In this document: positions 44,072 through 52,516 of the stretch, in pieces
Numbering within the stretch: position 1 is the first letter of the stretch
Layout of the letters: each line of letters opens with the position of its first letter
Origin: a virus
Reading direction: 5' to 3' (one strand)
DNA: 64,000 nt
IMG/VR virus record: IMGVR_UViG_3300026078_000022
Span: 38,002 to 102,001 of that record
Made by a program: the position numbers and the translations under genes
The notes under the pieces: model-generated
Seen by the model: only the letters and a program-made list of their open reading frames with translations
What the model was told of the DNA's origin: nothing
The model's database searches: none

Positions 44072-44367
44072 TTATTGAGTTAATTTACTTAAAGTAATAT
44101 ACATCCAATACCTACTATATAAATAGTTAATGATCCTTGATTTTTGTTCAGGAAGTAACGGCTCCATTCCTGTTACTATGGCATCAAGAAATTCTATTTC
44201 GTCTAGCTCTTTTTTAGGCTCAATTACTGGTTTAAGATTATCCAACGCTTCTTTAAAACTAGCTTCAGACTGTTTAAGCGAAGCATTACCTTTGTTATAC
44301 TTTCTTTTCGCTGGTTGCTTTGGCTTTCAGAACCGTATTTTTTACCTTTGAATATATATTCACGCAT
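44072..44367 (-). pseudogene. Frameshifted small gene
   Basis: From the ATG at 44,365-44,367 the frame reads MREYIFKGKKYGSESQ and then degenerates. In the adjacent frame, opening near 44,325, the sequence continues KPKQPAKRKYNKGNASLKQS and on through FLDAIVTGMEPLLPEQKSRI to a stop at 44,072-44,074. The two parts join with a single -1 shift near GAAAG. Either the gene is broken, the sequence has an error, or a -1 frameshift is used. No classic slippery heptamer is present. Confidence 0.6.
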
Positions 44368-44379
44368 GTAGTTATTAAT

Positions 44380-44601
44380 TTATAGTGATTGAAGAAGTTC
44401 TTCCTTTTTTGAAAAACATTTATCTTCAGGATATATTTCGCGGCAATTTTTATGCATATCGAGAGTAGCCATTTTGTACTCTATAGTAACTTTTTCTCGA
44501 TTTGCCCATACATCGACGACAATAATTTGCCTACACATTATTTTGTTGTCATCGAGTACATATACAAAATCTCCACAATTGTATTTAGTTTCTATTGTCA
44601 T
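44380..44601 (-). CDS. Unknown small beta-rich protein at the operon head
   Basis: Start chosen at MTIETKYNCGDFVYVLDDNK, giving 73 residues with an SH3-like beta pattern (VYVLDDNKIMCRQIIVVDVW). It is the first gene of the minus-strand run and diverges from the plus-strand RHH gene 87 nt away, so promoters for both lie in that gap. Confidence 0.6.
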   Translation of the reverse strand: MTIETKYNCGDFVYVLDDNKIMCRQIIVVDVWANREKVTIEYKMATLDMHKNCREIYPEDKCFSKKEELLQSL

Positions 44602-44688
44602 AAAATTAGTTTGATAGAACAAACTTAAAAAGAACATTTTTAATTTCCAATTAATTTAATTTACTTTACATCATAAATGTGAAAGAAT

Positions 44689-44853
44689 ATGGCAGAAACT
44701 AAAATTATCCAAGCTACTGTATCTAATAACATAGTAAAAAGAATTAAGGCGCAACCTGAAAAAACATCTCTAAAGTTAAGTGATAGCAGAATAATATCTT
44801 TATTAATTGAGGAAGCATTAAATGCAAGAGAAGCTAAAAAGAATAAGAAATGA
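44689..44853 (+). CDS. Small ribbon-helix-helix-like protein
   Basis: A 54-residue frame with a strand-helix-helix layout (IIQATVSNNIVKRIKAQPEK; LSDSRIISLLIEEALNAREA) typical of CopG/Arc-type regulators, with a Lys-rich end. Its stop overlaps the NinG ATG (ATGA). It heads the plus-strand run and is well placed to control the divergent operons. Confidence 0.6.
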   Translation: MAETKIIQATVSNNIVKRIKAQPEKTSLKLSDSRIISLLIEEALNAREAKKNKK

Positions 44854-45392
44854 GAGCCCACAATTCTACTATTAAGAATAAGAAAAAAATATGCGCCCGA
44901 TGCGGCAATGAATGCTATTGGTTTAGCCGAAAAAGATGCAAACAGTGCGCCACAATAGAAGATAGTTTAGCCAGAATGGAGGAAGAAGTAAATAAGGATA
45001 TTAAAAAAGACGGCCTTTCTGAATTAATAAAAATAGCCGACGATATTTTCTCAAAGTGGTTAAGGCTAAGTAGCGCTGATAAAAACGGGGATGTATTTTG
45101 TTATACTTGCGATTCATCTTATAGATGGCAAGATGCTCAGTGTGGGCATTATATGAAGCGAGGAAACTTATTTTTAAGATTTGACCCTAGAAATTGCCGT
45201 GTTCAAGGGAAATGCTGTAATGAATATAAAGATGGAAATTACCCAGAATATACCAAAAGATTAGAAAGAGAATATCCCGGAATAACTTCTATTTTAATGG
45301 AAGAAGCTGCCTTAGTTTATAAACCTACAAGGGATGAAATACGGGGGATTATAAATGAGTATTCCCAAAAATTTAAACAATTAAATAAATGA
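44850..45392 (+). CDS. ninG: NinG/Rap-like recombination protein
   Basis: The 180-residue product has an N-terminal zinc finger (ICARCGNECYWFSRKRCKQC), a helix, FCYTCDSSYRWQDAQCGHYM and LRFDPRNCRVQGKCCNEYKD, ending with TKRLEREYPG. This is the NinG (Rap) pattern, including the CGHY...NC..QC..CN core. Lambda NinG is a Holliday-junction/D-loop endonuclease in phage recombination. Length (about 200 in lambda) fits. Confidence 0.88.
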   Translation: MRAHNSTIKNKKKICARCGNECYWFSRKRCKQCATIEDSLARMEEEVNKDIKKDGLSELIKIADDIFSKWLRLSSADKNGDVFCYTCDSSYRWQDAQCGHYMKRGNLFLRFDPRNCRVQGKCCNEYKDGNYPEYTKRLEREYPGITSILMEEAALVYKPTRDEIRGIINEYSQKFKQLNK

Positions 45393-45811
45393 TATACGAA
45401 TTTATAACTCCAAGTGATCCAATTACATTTATTGCTAATGATAATAAGGTAGCTTGCGTTTGCTCTGTTTTATTAGGTAATGGGAAAGCCGGATGTACCC
45501 GCGAAGACGGCGAAAAAATCCCATCAATGTGGTTATTTCATCCTGATCCCGTTCCTGAGATCGAAAAGTATTTAGAATGTTCTTTAGATGATTTTATTAA
45601 AGCGAATAAAGCCGCTATCTCTGAATGCTTTAAATCTTTCTCATATGGTGATTTTAGTGATAGAAAGCAATATGATGCGGCCATTGAAGCAATTACTGAT
45701 CCTGATAAATTAGCTAAATTTAGAGCTACCCATGAGGATTCTAATAGAAGTAGCATGTCAAAGTGGGTGGCATATGCATGGCAAATGGGAGAAAAATTAT
45801 CTAAGAACTAA
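45389..45811 (+). CDS. Unknown protein of Bacteroidota phage type
   Basis: A 140-residue product with YEFITPSDPITFIANDNKVA, VLLGNGKAGCTREDGEKIPS and a C-terminal SSMSKWVAYAWQMGEKLSKN. Sequence of this style recurs in phages of this host group as I read it, but no function is known. It overlaps ninG by 4 nt. Confidence 0.66.
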   Translation: MIYEFITPSDPITFIANDNKVACVCSVLLGNGKAGCTREDGEKIPSMWLFHPDPVPEIEKYLECSLDDFIKANKAAISECFKSFSYGDFSDRKQYDAAIEAITDPDKLAKFRATHEDSNRSSMSKWVAYAWQMGEKLSKN

Positions 45812-45834
45812 TCTATAAAACCAAACTTACAATA

Positions 45835-46257
45835 ATGAGCACAGAATTTCAATGGAATGATGAAACTGTATTAGAGTTTGTACAATTTACTTTAAAGAAC
45901 TCGCCTTTGTTACAAGGTAGACGTGCAGATATTAAACAATTTAAGGAAAATAAACAACCTAAAATAATGTTTACTACTAGTGATGGTGTTGATATTGCTA
46001 TAGGAGATAGATATTACTATGTAACTAGGGAGTTTAATAGTTACCTAGATACATGCGATAGCTTATCAGGTGGTAAATTTGTATCCGGTACGCGAGTGGG
46101 AGATGTTTACTTTTCTACAGAAGCAGCAGCCGAAGATTTCATATTGGAAAATAAGCCTTTATTAAGTCTTAAAGAAATACTATCAGTAGGCAACACAGGT
46201 GAGAATAACCCTTATTACAAAAAACTAGTTGATATTGCTAAATCAAAACTAAAATGA
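45835..46257 (+). CDS. Unknown phage protein
   Basis: A 140-residue product with a beta-rich middle (IMFTTSDGVDIAIGDRYYYV) and the C-terminal words VYFSTEAAAEDFILENKPLL and SLKEIL, a recognisable end of small phage proteins. Function unknown. It overlaps the next gene by 4 nt. Confidence 0.65.
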   Translation: MSTEFQWNDETVLEFVQFTLKNSPLLQGRRADIKQFKENKQPKIMFTTSDGVDIAIGDRYYYVTREFNSYLDTCDSLSGGKFVSGTRVGDVYFSTEAAAEDFILENKPLLSLKEILSVGNTGENNPYYKKLVDIAKSKLK

Positions 46258-46613
46258 GTGAAGTAACTATAGATCATATGAATGAGGCTATTGCCATGTT
46301 TATGGGCGGTATTCCTGATGGTAAAAAATATATGATTTTCCCAAATAATGAAATTTTCATATACCATTCAGACTATAATAGCCAATTGAAATACCATTCA
46401 TCATGGGATTGGTTAATGAATGTATGGCATAAATTCAGAGACTTAAAATTTAAAGACGATAAATTAATAATGCAGCATTCAGACTGGAAATCACCTATTG
46501 ATAATGCTATCTGTTATCAAAGTATTGATTCGGCGCACGTTCTTTTATATCGCGCAATTCAATGGTACAATTCCATAAAAGATAAACAAGAAGCAAATGA
46601 TCAGAATTATTGA
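46254..46613 (+). CDS. Unknown phage protein
   Basis: A 119-residue product with KKYMIFPNNEIFIYHSDYNS, LKYHSSWDWLMNVWHKFRDL and HVLLYRAIQWYNSIKDKQEA. The aromatic-rich WDWLM core resembles small phage proteins often found near replication genes. Function unknown. Confidence 0.63.
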   Translation: MSEVTIDHMNEAIAMFMGGIPDGKKYMIFPNNEIFIYHSDYNSQLKYHSSWDWLMNVWHKFRDLKFKDDKLIMQHSDWKSPIDNAICYQSIDSAHVLLYRAIQWYNSIKDKQEANDQNY

Positions 46614-46695
46614 AGCAAGTTCACTGTTTTTTCTTGCATTCTGGATATGGTATATGATTAAACCAACTAAACTGCAATCAAATGCTAAACAATAA
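46597..46695 (+). CDS. Short single-TM peptide
   Basis: A 32-residue frame starting MIRIIEASSLFFLAFWIWYM, with a hydrophobic helix at residues 9-20. It overlaps the preceding gene by 17 nt and the following gene by 14 nt. The conserved layout (tight overlaps at both ends) supports translation, but it is very short. Confidence 0.45.
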   Translation: MIRIIEASSLFFLAFWIWYMIKPTKLQSNAKQ

Positions 46696-47035
46696 GACAG
46701 AATTTAAACTAGGACAAACCGTATACCACAGAGACGTTTACAATCACAAAGAACCTCTTAAGATTGTTGGTATCCGGGAATGCGAATTAGAGCTTGAAGG
46801 TGATTATTCAGGTGGAACTAATAATATTATTGCGAAACAATGGATGCCGATTAAGGGCGTGTCAAGAGTATACAATCACAAATATAAAAGAGAGTGCAGG
46901 GATTTGGCAATAGCCACGGAAATATTGGCGTACCCGGTTAACCCAAACCACGACAATATGACAAAGGCAATGTTTGATTTGCTGCATATGGTGCTTGTAT
47001 TAACGAATGAGGTAGAATTAAATCCGGAATATTAA
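46682..47035 (+). CDS. Unknown protein
   Basis: A 117-residue product with FKLGQTVYHRDVYNHKEPLK and an SH3-like beta half, then a helical C-terminus (MTKAMFDLLHMVLVLTNEVE). No catalytic residues visible. Confidence 0.62.
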   Translation: MLNNKTEFKLGQTVYHRDVYNHKEPLKIVGIRECELELEGDYSGGTNNIIAKQWMPIKGVSRVYNHKYKRECRDLAIATEILAYPVNPNHDNMTKAMFDLLHMVLVLTNEVELNPEY

Positions 47036-47046
47036 ACAATAATCAA

Positions 47047-47679
47047 ATGAGCAATCTACCGAAGGAAACTATTGATAAAATTAAAAATGATGCTCACAAG
47101 TATCTTGATGCTTTAGGGCGTAATCTTATAAATCGCTCGGAGCAAGTGGATTTATACAATGCTTATATCGCAGGCGTTACCGAATGGGCAGGGAAGGCGC
47201 AAGGATTGGTTGAGGCGTTGGAAGCAATTGTTGCATGGGAAGGCCCAACTTTAATAAACTGGCCTATTATAGAACGGGCGCGTGCTGCCCTCGGATGGAA
47301 GACGCGGTTAAATGATTACGAATCCGGTGCCACCGAATACGCCATAAAGCTCCATCAGGCAGAACAGGAAATCAAATATTTGCGCGGCGACATTGAGGTA
47401 AGAGATTATGATATCAAGGAATATAACAAAGAGATCAAAGAACTGAAGCAATGGAAAAAGGAAGCTACTGAATTACTGCAACCAATATTGGATTACGGCC
47501 AGTCTAAAGAATCAGGCATATTAGTAGGTGGGCATATTACCAAGATAGTTCTTGAAAGGTGTAAGCAATATCAGGCCGCCCGCGCCCTTCTCGAAAAATT
47601 CATCTCCCGCCATGAAGGTGGATTACTACCGGACAGATTCTTATACAACGAAATAAAAACGTTTTTAGATGGAAAATAA
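47047..47679 (+). CDS. Coiled-coil protein, accessory region
   Basis: A 210-residue product starting MSNLPKETIDKIKNDAHKYL and containing a coiled coil (YAIKLHQAEQEIKYLRGDIE; YNKEIKELKQWKKEATELLQ). The local DNA is visibly more GC-rich than the surrounding early genes. Function unknown. Confidence 0.65.
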   Translation: MSNLPKETIDKIKNDAHKYLDALGRNLINRSEQVDLYNAYIAGVTEWAGKAQGLVEALEAIVAWEGPTLINWPIIERARAALGWKTRLNDYESGATEYAIKLHQAEQEIKYLRGDIEVRDYDIKEYNKEIKELKQWKKEATELLQPILDYGQSKESGILVGGHITKIVLERCKQYQAARALLEKFISRHEGGLLPDRFLYNEIKTFLDGK

Positions 47680-48079
47680 ATGGCAGTTGATAAAACATGA
47701 AACTGATAAGGATTTTGTATATGAAATTACCAATGGCCCGATTTCTTTATGCGTTAATGAAGATGATATGCCGGGAGAGGATTACGGCGAAGATATACCC
47801 CTTTTAAATCAGGTTGTAGATGCATTAAATAAATCCGGCATCCCATTTCATTCAGAAAATAAATTGGAGCTTGATCAGCATATAACGATAATGGAGCAAA
47901 GTTGCGAGATTGATGAACTTCAAGCCAAATGCGATAGATATGAAAAAGCGCTCAAATTGGCCGAATGTGAATTGACTTCTCTCTACCGAAAACTGGGGTA
48001 TAGTGGTAGCAATATTTTGAAAGAAGTAACAGAAGCCCTATCCGCAGGTGAAGGGGAGAAGGAGGCAGATAATGGCTGA
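47669..48079 (+). CDS. Unknown protein with C-terminal coiled coil
   Basis: A 136-residue product with an N-terminal folded part (WQLIKHETDKDFVYEITNGP) and a coiled coil (IDELQAKCDRYEKALKLAEC). It overlaps both neighbours by 8-11 nt. Function unknown. Confidence 0.62.
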   Translation: MENKWQLIKHETDKDFVYEITNGPISLCVNEDDMPGEDYGEDIPLLNQVVDALNKSGIPFHSENKLELDQHITIMEQSCEIDELQAKCDRYEKALKLAECELTSLYRKLGYSGSNILKEVTEALSAGEGEKEADNG

Positions 48080-48407
48080 AAAAGTACAGGTAATCAAATA
48101 TAAATGCGCGTGCGGTAAAAAATATTCAAACAAACGTCTTGCTGAACGTCACGAGGAATATTGTAAATGTTGGACTAACCCAAAGTATAAAACGTGTAAG
48201 ACTTGCAAGTTTGGAAAGCAGATTAATGATAGTAATGGAATGGAGCATGAGCCGCAATTCTTGCAAACATGGAGGCAATGGCAGTGTCAGAATCCCGATT
48301 TCAATTACGACATTCATTTCCAGCCAGCGCACAAAAACGCCCCTGATCTGTGTATTAACTGTCTCAAATGGAAATCCAAAAACCAAAAGAAGGAGGAGGC
48401 GAAATGA
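48072..48407 (+). CDS. Zinc-binding small protein with a clear ribosome-binding site
   Basis: Start at 48,072 follows AGGAGG by 7 nt, an unusually strong Shine-Dalgarno for this genome. The 111-residue product carries CACGKKYSNKRLAERHEEYC near the start (C2HC-like), CKTCKFGKQ and LCINCLKW. Several CxxC pairs suggest two zinc knuckles. Function unknown. Confidence 0.65.
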   Translation: MAEKVQVIKYKCACGKKYSNKRLAERHEEYCKCWTNPKYKTCKTCKFGKQINDSNGMEHEPQFLQTWRQWQCQNPDFNYDIHFQPAHKNAPDLCINCLKWKSKNQKKEEAK

Positions 48408-48637
48408 CGAGAGAATGGCAACCAATTGAAACAGCCCCAAAGGACGGAACTACTATTGAGGTAGCGCATGATGAGAAAGGGGAAGAAACTTCACTCGCAT
48501 TCTGGTCACAAAGACCGGTTTGTATGTTAGGGAACCGATGCGGAGGCTTCCCTCCAGGATGGGCAACAGCGCCCGAGCAAAATACCGATACAAATTTGCC
48601 ACTAAGCGAGGTCGTAATGTGGCGACCTGCCCCGTAA
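48404..48637 (+). CDS. DUF551-like protein
   Basis: Start at 48,404, which overlaps the preceding stop (ATGA) and has GGAGGAGG upstream. The 77-residue product reads EWQPIETAPKDGTTIEVAHD, the DUF551 opening 'W.PIetAPkdg', and ends VVMWRPAP. This small domain is common in phages; function unknown. Confidence 0.75.
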   Translation: MTREWQPIETAPKDGTTIEVAHDEKGEETSLAFWSQRPVCMLGNRCGGFPPGWATAPEQNTDTNLPLSEVVMWRPAP

Positions 48638-48647
48638 ACAATGGACA

Positions 48648-48956
48648 ATGAGTAAAGAGATAGATGAACTTAAAGACTTGCATTATAAGGTTATGGGGTT
48701 AATTAAAAGAAATGATTTGGTTAAGCTCAATAAATTGATGAAAGAAGTTAGGTATAGCCATGACCCCAATAAATCGAAAACTGTATTGATCGCGACACAA
48801 GGGCTAGTTGAGAATGCTAATGTCTTGGAAGAAAGGTATTCATTATATCAATCCTTCAATAAGGATATGGGATTAATCGTGCTTCCCGCGCAAACAACTA
48901 ATGACCCCAACGTACCAAATAAATATAAAATAACAACCCACTCAAACAATAAATAA
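48648..48956 (+). CDS. Unknown helical protein
   Basis: A 102-residue product, helical in the first half (SKEIDELKDLHYKVMGLIKR). No motif. It shares an overlapping TAATG boundary with the next gene. Confidence 0.6.
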   Translation: MSKEIDELKDLHYKVMGLIKRNDLVKLNKLMKEVRYSHDPNKSKTVLIATQGLVENANVLEERYSLYQSFNKDMGLIVLPAQTTNDPNVPNKYKITTHSNNK

Positions 48957-49159
48957 TGGAACAACAACTTAAAATTATACCGCCTACGATGCCGAACTTC
49001 TTTAGGTACGAGATGCCAGTAGGTCAACGTCAGGATGGCTTCAAAGAGAATTCCGGTACCCCCATTGAAGAACTCAGCGAAGAGGAAGCCAACGAATTTG
49101 CGGAAATGATGAAGCAGGAATTTCTAAAACATTGGAAAGAAAGAAAACAAAAACAATAA
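48956..49159 (+). CDS. Unknown small acidic protein
   Basis: A 67-residue product with FRYEMPVGQRQDGFKENSGT and an acidic helix (ELSEEEANEFAEMMKQEFLK). Function unknown. Confidence 0.6.
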   Translation: MEQQLKIIPPTMPNFFRYEMPVGQRQDGFKENSGTPIEELSEEEANEFAEMMKQEFLKHWKERKQKQ

Positions 49160-49162
49160 ATA

Positions 49163-49396
49163 ATGACGCCAAATTTCGACATAGAGAAATTTCAGTTAAT
49201 TATAACTGTGCATGAAAATGCAACAACGTTTCAGGCAAAGTCTTTTAATGGCAAACCAATATCATTTCAGGAAATGATCGGTGCTCTGGAATCTGTGAAA
49301 TTGACATACGTATTTGACCAATCCGGGATCAATGCAGAAGAATACAGGAAATGGAAGGCTAATAAGGAAAAACGTGCAAACAAAAAAAGTAAATAA
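49163..49396 (+). CDS. Unknown small protein
   Basis: A 77-residue product with alternating strands (FQLIITVHENATTFQAKSFN) and a Lys-rich C-terminus. Its stop overlaps the next start (TAATG). Function unknown. Confidence 0.6.
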   Translation: MTPNFDIEKFQLIITVHENATTFQAKSFNGKPISFQEMIGALESVKLTYVFDQSGINAEEYRKWKANKEKRANKKSK

Positions 49397-49707
49397 TGTC
49401 TGACGTATTCCCAAAGTTCATAGTAGAAGGCGATAGCCTTATAATCGGTAAATGCACTTATCACAAGCAGCTCGCAACCAATATAGCCGATGTAAAAGGC
49501 GGCGGCTTCTGGGAATGGAACCGCGATAATAAAACGATTATGCTGTACGGAGATAGCCACGATTTTGGCAGAGTTACACATGAGCATGTAAGAGCCTGTA
49601 TTGATGCGGGTAACGTGTTTTGGAGCTACGAAAGCGGTAGGCGAATAGAAGGCCATACGATCTTCTTAAACACGGGTGTAGAAATTATTCAAATGCAACA
49701 ACAATAA
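49396..49707 (+). CDS. Unknown small beta-rich protein
   Basis: A 103-residue product with FIVEGDSLIIGKCTYHKQLA and GGGFWEWNRDNKTIMLYGDS, ending in GHTIFLNTGVEIIQMQQQ. It may form a beta barrel. No family recognised. Confidence 0.6.
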   Translation: MSDVFPKFIVEGDSLIIGKCTYHKQLATNIADVKGGGFWEWNRDNKTIMLYGDSHDFGRVTHEHVRACIDAGNVFWSYESGRRIEGHTIFLNTGVEIIQMQQQ

Positions 49708-49712
49708 CCAAC

Positions 49713-50258
49713 ATGGAAAACAAATACCCGATAGGGATCGACCCACAGGAAATATGGGATGAATTTAGCGAATACGTAGATGATGACAGTGATAGCTTTT
49801 CGCGTTACGCCGGGAGGTCTGTTATGCTTTTTGATAGCTTTGTTCGCGCATTAGCAAAGATACAGCAACCACCAACCGGTGCAATATGGGTTAAGGCGTC
49901 AAGCGGACTACCAGATGATAATATTCAGCGCATCTGGAAATGGAATAAGTCCGGAAATCCTGAATGGAAAAGAATTGAGCTTGATACAACTGACGGTATA
50001 AAACGGTGGGTCAAACTAGACAAGGTTGACTTTGACGACATTGATCTTCAATACCTCGACGAATCATCCAGCCCATCAAAGGAAAGTGATACTATTGATC
50101 TGAAAGCAAAAAGCGACAAACTTGCACTTGCACTTCGGCGTCTTTCTAACTCAATGTCCGTTCATCCTTTATTTTTTACCGAAAGTGAATGGGGTGATTA
50201 CATAGCATTTGCTGAGGAAGCATTAAGCGAATGGGAACAAAAGGAGTTAAAGCCATGA
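49713..50258 (+). CDS. Unknown protein, last gene of the plus-strand accessory run
   Basis: A 181-residue acidic product with IGIDPQEIWDEFSEYVDDDS and AIWVKASSGLPDDNIQRIWK; the second resembles the 'W.kasE.LP.....v' opening of DUF551-like domains. It converges on the minus-strand genes starting at 50,319. Confidence 0.62.
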   Translation: MENKYPIGIDPQEIWDEFSEYVDDDSDSFSRYAGRSVMLFDSFVRALAKIQQPPTGAIWVKASSGLPDDNIQRIWKWNKSGNPEWKRIELDTTDGIKRWVKLDKVDFDDIDLQYLDESSSPSKESDTIDLKAKSDKLALALRRLSNSMSVHPLFFTESEWGDYIAFAEEALSEWEQKELKP

Positions 50259-50318
50259 CTATCCAACCAAAAGTAGCAAGTCGCTTTTGATATTATGACA
50301 TGGTGCATATGGCAACAT

Positions 50319-50561
50319 CTAGCCTATTACAACGCCGTCTCTCAATATCAAAAATGCGTCATCTATTTCTTTGGTAACCGTCACCCATGAATTATAATAA
50401 CATCCACCTCCTGCATCTTCTCTTTCTTTGTATGTATATTCAAATTTCGGGACTTTTATAGCATAAGCTATAAATCTATTTTCTGGCTTTGATTTTTCGT
50501 GTCCAAAACTTACTGTCAAAGTTTCCCAATCGAAATATCCACGTTGTATTTGTGGCCCCAT
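50319..50561 (-). CDS. Unknown small protein
   Basis: An 80-residue product with FDWETLTVSFGHEKSKPENR and CYYNSWVTVTKEIDDAFLIL. Beta-rich; no family recognised. It is the distal gene of a short minus-strand run. Confidence 0.6.
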   Translation of the reverse strand: MGPQIQRGYFDWETLTVSFGHEKSKPENRFIAYAIKVPKFEYTYKEREDAGGGCYYNSWVTVTKEIDDAFLILRDGVVIG

Positions 50562-50581
50562 TGTAATAATATTTTTAAAGT

Positions 50582-50776
50582 TTAATGTAATTCCATCTCT
50601 AATTCTTCACCGGTAAGTTGAATACAATCACTACGTCTTAATTCTGAATTTATAGAAACAAGCAATTGATAATCTGACATACCCTTCATATCTGGCTGCC
50701 AACTACTTCCACGTTCGCGTAAAATGTTGGTTAATAACTTCTCGTAGCCTTTCCTTGTATGATATTTGCTAGTCAT
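50582..50776 (-). CDS. Unknown small protein
   Basis: A 64-residue product with YHTRKGYEKLLTNILRERGS and an acidic end (LTGEELEMEL). Possibly a small DNA-associated protein; nothing definite. Confidence 0.58.
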   Translation of the reverse strand: MTSKYHTRKGYEKLLTNILRERGSSWQPDMKGMSDYQLLVSINSELRRSDCIQLTGEELEMELH

Positions 50777-50778
50777 TT

Positions 50779-51090
50779 TTAACTGGGGTTACCAAATGAT
50801 TCTAGTTCGGCCATAGCATTTATTATCCTAGTTCTTGAAACCACATCATAATCCGGAAGTGCATCTGATAAACGTTTTTTAAACTCTATCCATTTATCCA
50901 TTGGGAAGGCTTCTATTTCAAGAGTATGCCGCATTTCTGATAAGACTTCATGTTGTTTCCAGCCAAATGATTTCCCGATCATGGTTCCCAATTCAGCCTC
51001 ACCCCTTTCTTCCCAATAGGGTATTTTTTCAATATACTTTTGCTGTGATTCGCCGTCATACGTGGATTCAAATTCAGTTATAAATCTCAT
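50779..51090 (-). CDS. Unknown protein
   Basis: A 103-residue product (FITEFESTYDGESQQKYIEK; IGKSFGWKQHEVLSEMRHTL). Its ATG overlaps the stop of the 58-residue gene upstream (ATGA). Function unknown. Confidence 0.6.
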   Translation of the reverse strand: MRFITEFESTYDGESQQKYIEKIPYWEERGEAELGTMIGKSFGWKQHEVLSEMRHTLEIEAFPMDKWIEFKKRLSDALPDYDVVSRTRIINAMAELESFGNPS

Positions 51091-51263
51091 TTTAATTGTT
51101 TTTCAAGTTTATATTCACTCATTAGTTCTTTAATAAGCCTTTCTTTTGTTTTAATATTCTTATGTTCTGGCCTTTTGTCAATAGTAGCCCACGTATGTTC
51201 ATCTCTATCCCATTTTCTAATTTTAGCTATTATTTCTTCCCAGAAGTGAAGTTCATCATTCAT
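51087..51263 (-). CDS. Short helical protein
   Basis: A 58-residue frame, MNDELHFWEEIIAKIRKWDR at the start, helical and strongly charged throughout. Its TGA overlaps the next ATG and it fills a gap with no alternative gene, so translation is likely. Confidence 0.6.
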   Translation of the reverse strand: MNDELHFWEEIIAKIRKWDRDEHTWATIDKRPEHKNIKTKERLIKELMSEYKLEKQLK

Positions 51264-51280
51264 TTTAAATGTTTTTAAGG

Positions 51281-51835
51281 TTAAATACCATCTTCGGTCG
51301 CAGGTTCTTCATCTATGTATCCATAGTCATTGGGGATTTTTTCCAGTTTTAAGAGAAATACATCGGCGTCTTTATGAATTTCTTTTGGCGCATAAGGTTG
51401 TGTAATAAATTTAACTCCATCAAAATCAAAAATGTATGAAAATAAAGAAAAGTGTGGTTGCAAATATTGAGTAGCTACTAATGAAATATAAGGTAAAGTT
51501 TGACCAATTAAAACATAATCCCCTATCACATTTGCATAAAGATTGTATGTATATAGCCTTACTATTGACATATAAAGAAGAACCTGAGAGATTGCTTCTA
51601 TTCCGGCAAAGTCTTTTTTTAATTCAATAACCCTAAAGTAAAAAGTGTTTGTCGATTCATCTACTTCAAATGTAAATAGGTCAATTATTTTTTTATTAGG
51701 GAGTCTAAATTGTCGAATAGTATTTTTATAAAATTTAGGAAATCCCCTTTCGTGAACTTTGTCCCGGTTGAAGTAAATATAATCTTCAAGTTGTTCTTCA
51801 GTTAAGAATGTTACATTTTTCATTTTATATTCCAT
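51281..51835 (-). CDS. PD-(D/E)XK-like protein
   Basis: The 184-residue product (start MEYKMKNVTFLTEEQLEDYI; a Met four codons later is also possible) has KIIDLFTFEVDESTNTFYFR followed by VIELKKDFAG. The D...(E/D)xK spacing with a helix after it matches a restriction-endonuclease-like core. The remainder (VLLYMSIVRLYTYNLYANVI) fits the helix and strand that follow in the fold. A nuclease or an inactive relative. Confidence 0.65.
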   Translation of the reverse strand: MEYKMKNVTFLTEEQLEDYIYFNRDKVHERGFPKFYKNTIRQFRLPNKKIIDLFTFEVDESTNTFYFRVIELKKDFAGIEAISQVLLYMSIVRLYTYNLYANVIGDYVLIGQTLPYISLVATQYLQPHFSLFSYIFDFDGVKFITQPYAPKEIHKDADVFLLKLEKIPNDYGYIDEEPATEDGI

Positions 51836-52163
51836 ATTTCTGCCTTTCTTTAGAAATCCAAGAACTTCTTTCAAGCCCCTCCAAATTGGTAGGGCATAGT
51901 TTTTTAAGCTCGTCTAAAGTTTTTGGCCGTGAATCGGGCGTTATATTATCTTTAGATTGTTCTTTTGGCTTTAAAGGTGGCTTTTTTACTTTTGTATGTA
52001 CTTTGGCAGGAATCGTATCCAGAAACTCATAAATGGCCGATCTTGTTTCATCTTTGCCCCCGAAACGAGAAACGTCGGTATAAATAGTTATAGGTTCTTT
52101 TTTAACTTCCGATGGTTTTCTTCCTGCGCCATCTCTTTTGCCCCCTTTTGATTTTTTTTTCAT
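51825..52163 (-). CDS. Small basic protein
   Basis: A 112-residue product with a basic low-complexity start (KKKSKGGKRDGAGRKPSEVK), the form GxxRxGAGRKP seen at the start of phage terminase small subunits and DNA-binding proteins. The rest is Pro/Lys-rich. Nucleic-acid binding is likely. It overlaps the next gene by 11 nt. Confidence 0.6.
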   Translation of the reverse strand: MKKKSKGGKRDGAGRKPSEVKKEPITIYTDVSRFGGKDETRSAIYEFLDTIPAKVHTKVKKPPLKPKEQSKDNITPDSRPKTLDELKKLCPTNLEGLERSSWISKERQKYGI

Positions 52164-52203
52164 AGAATCAAAGGTATTGAATTTAGTTTGATATTATCAA
52201 ATA

Positions 52204-52431
52204 TTATTCAATTCTCCAACATCTCAATTGGCCGCTATCATCTTTACCGGTTTTAACTTTGATCGTTGTGGAGTTAATCTTGTTGTAATAGTTCACGCAA
52301 GAATAAACCGACATTTGTTCACTCTTATTTATTGTAAATGAATCTCCTATCTCTAGTTCTTTAAATGGGTATTTGTCTGGTCGGCCTTTTGTACTCCTTT
52401 TAGGGAAAGGTATATTTTTAGAAATTTCCAT
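52204..52431 (-). CDS. Small SH3-like/AbrB-like protein, paralogue 1
   Basis: The 75-residue product has KNIPFPKRSTKGRPDKYPFK, ELEIGDSFTI, VYSCVNYYNK, IKVKTGKDD and the end LRCWRIE. The same ordered words occur in the product encoded at 55,330-55,563 on the other strand. The GRP...GDSF layout with a final WRI suggests a small DNA-binding module. Function unknown. Confidence 0.66.
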   Translation of the reverse strand: MEISKNIPFPKRSTKGRPDKYPFKELEIGDSFTINKSEQMSVYSCVNYYNKINSTTIKVKTGKDDSGQLRCWRIE

Positions 52432-52516
52432 TATTTATTGTATTTTAATGAGTTACGACATATGCAGGTCTGCCTATTTTATACCGCTGTTAGCATCAGC
52501 CCTTTAGCACAGTTAT

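Noticed and set aside
50235-50310. Terminator between the converging runs
   Set aside because: AAAAG/CTTTT can pair but the stem is weak and has no proper T-run.
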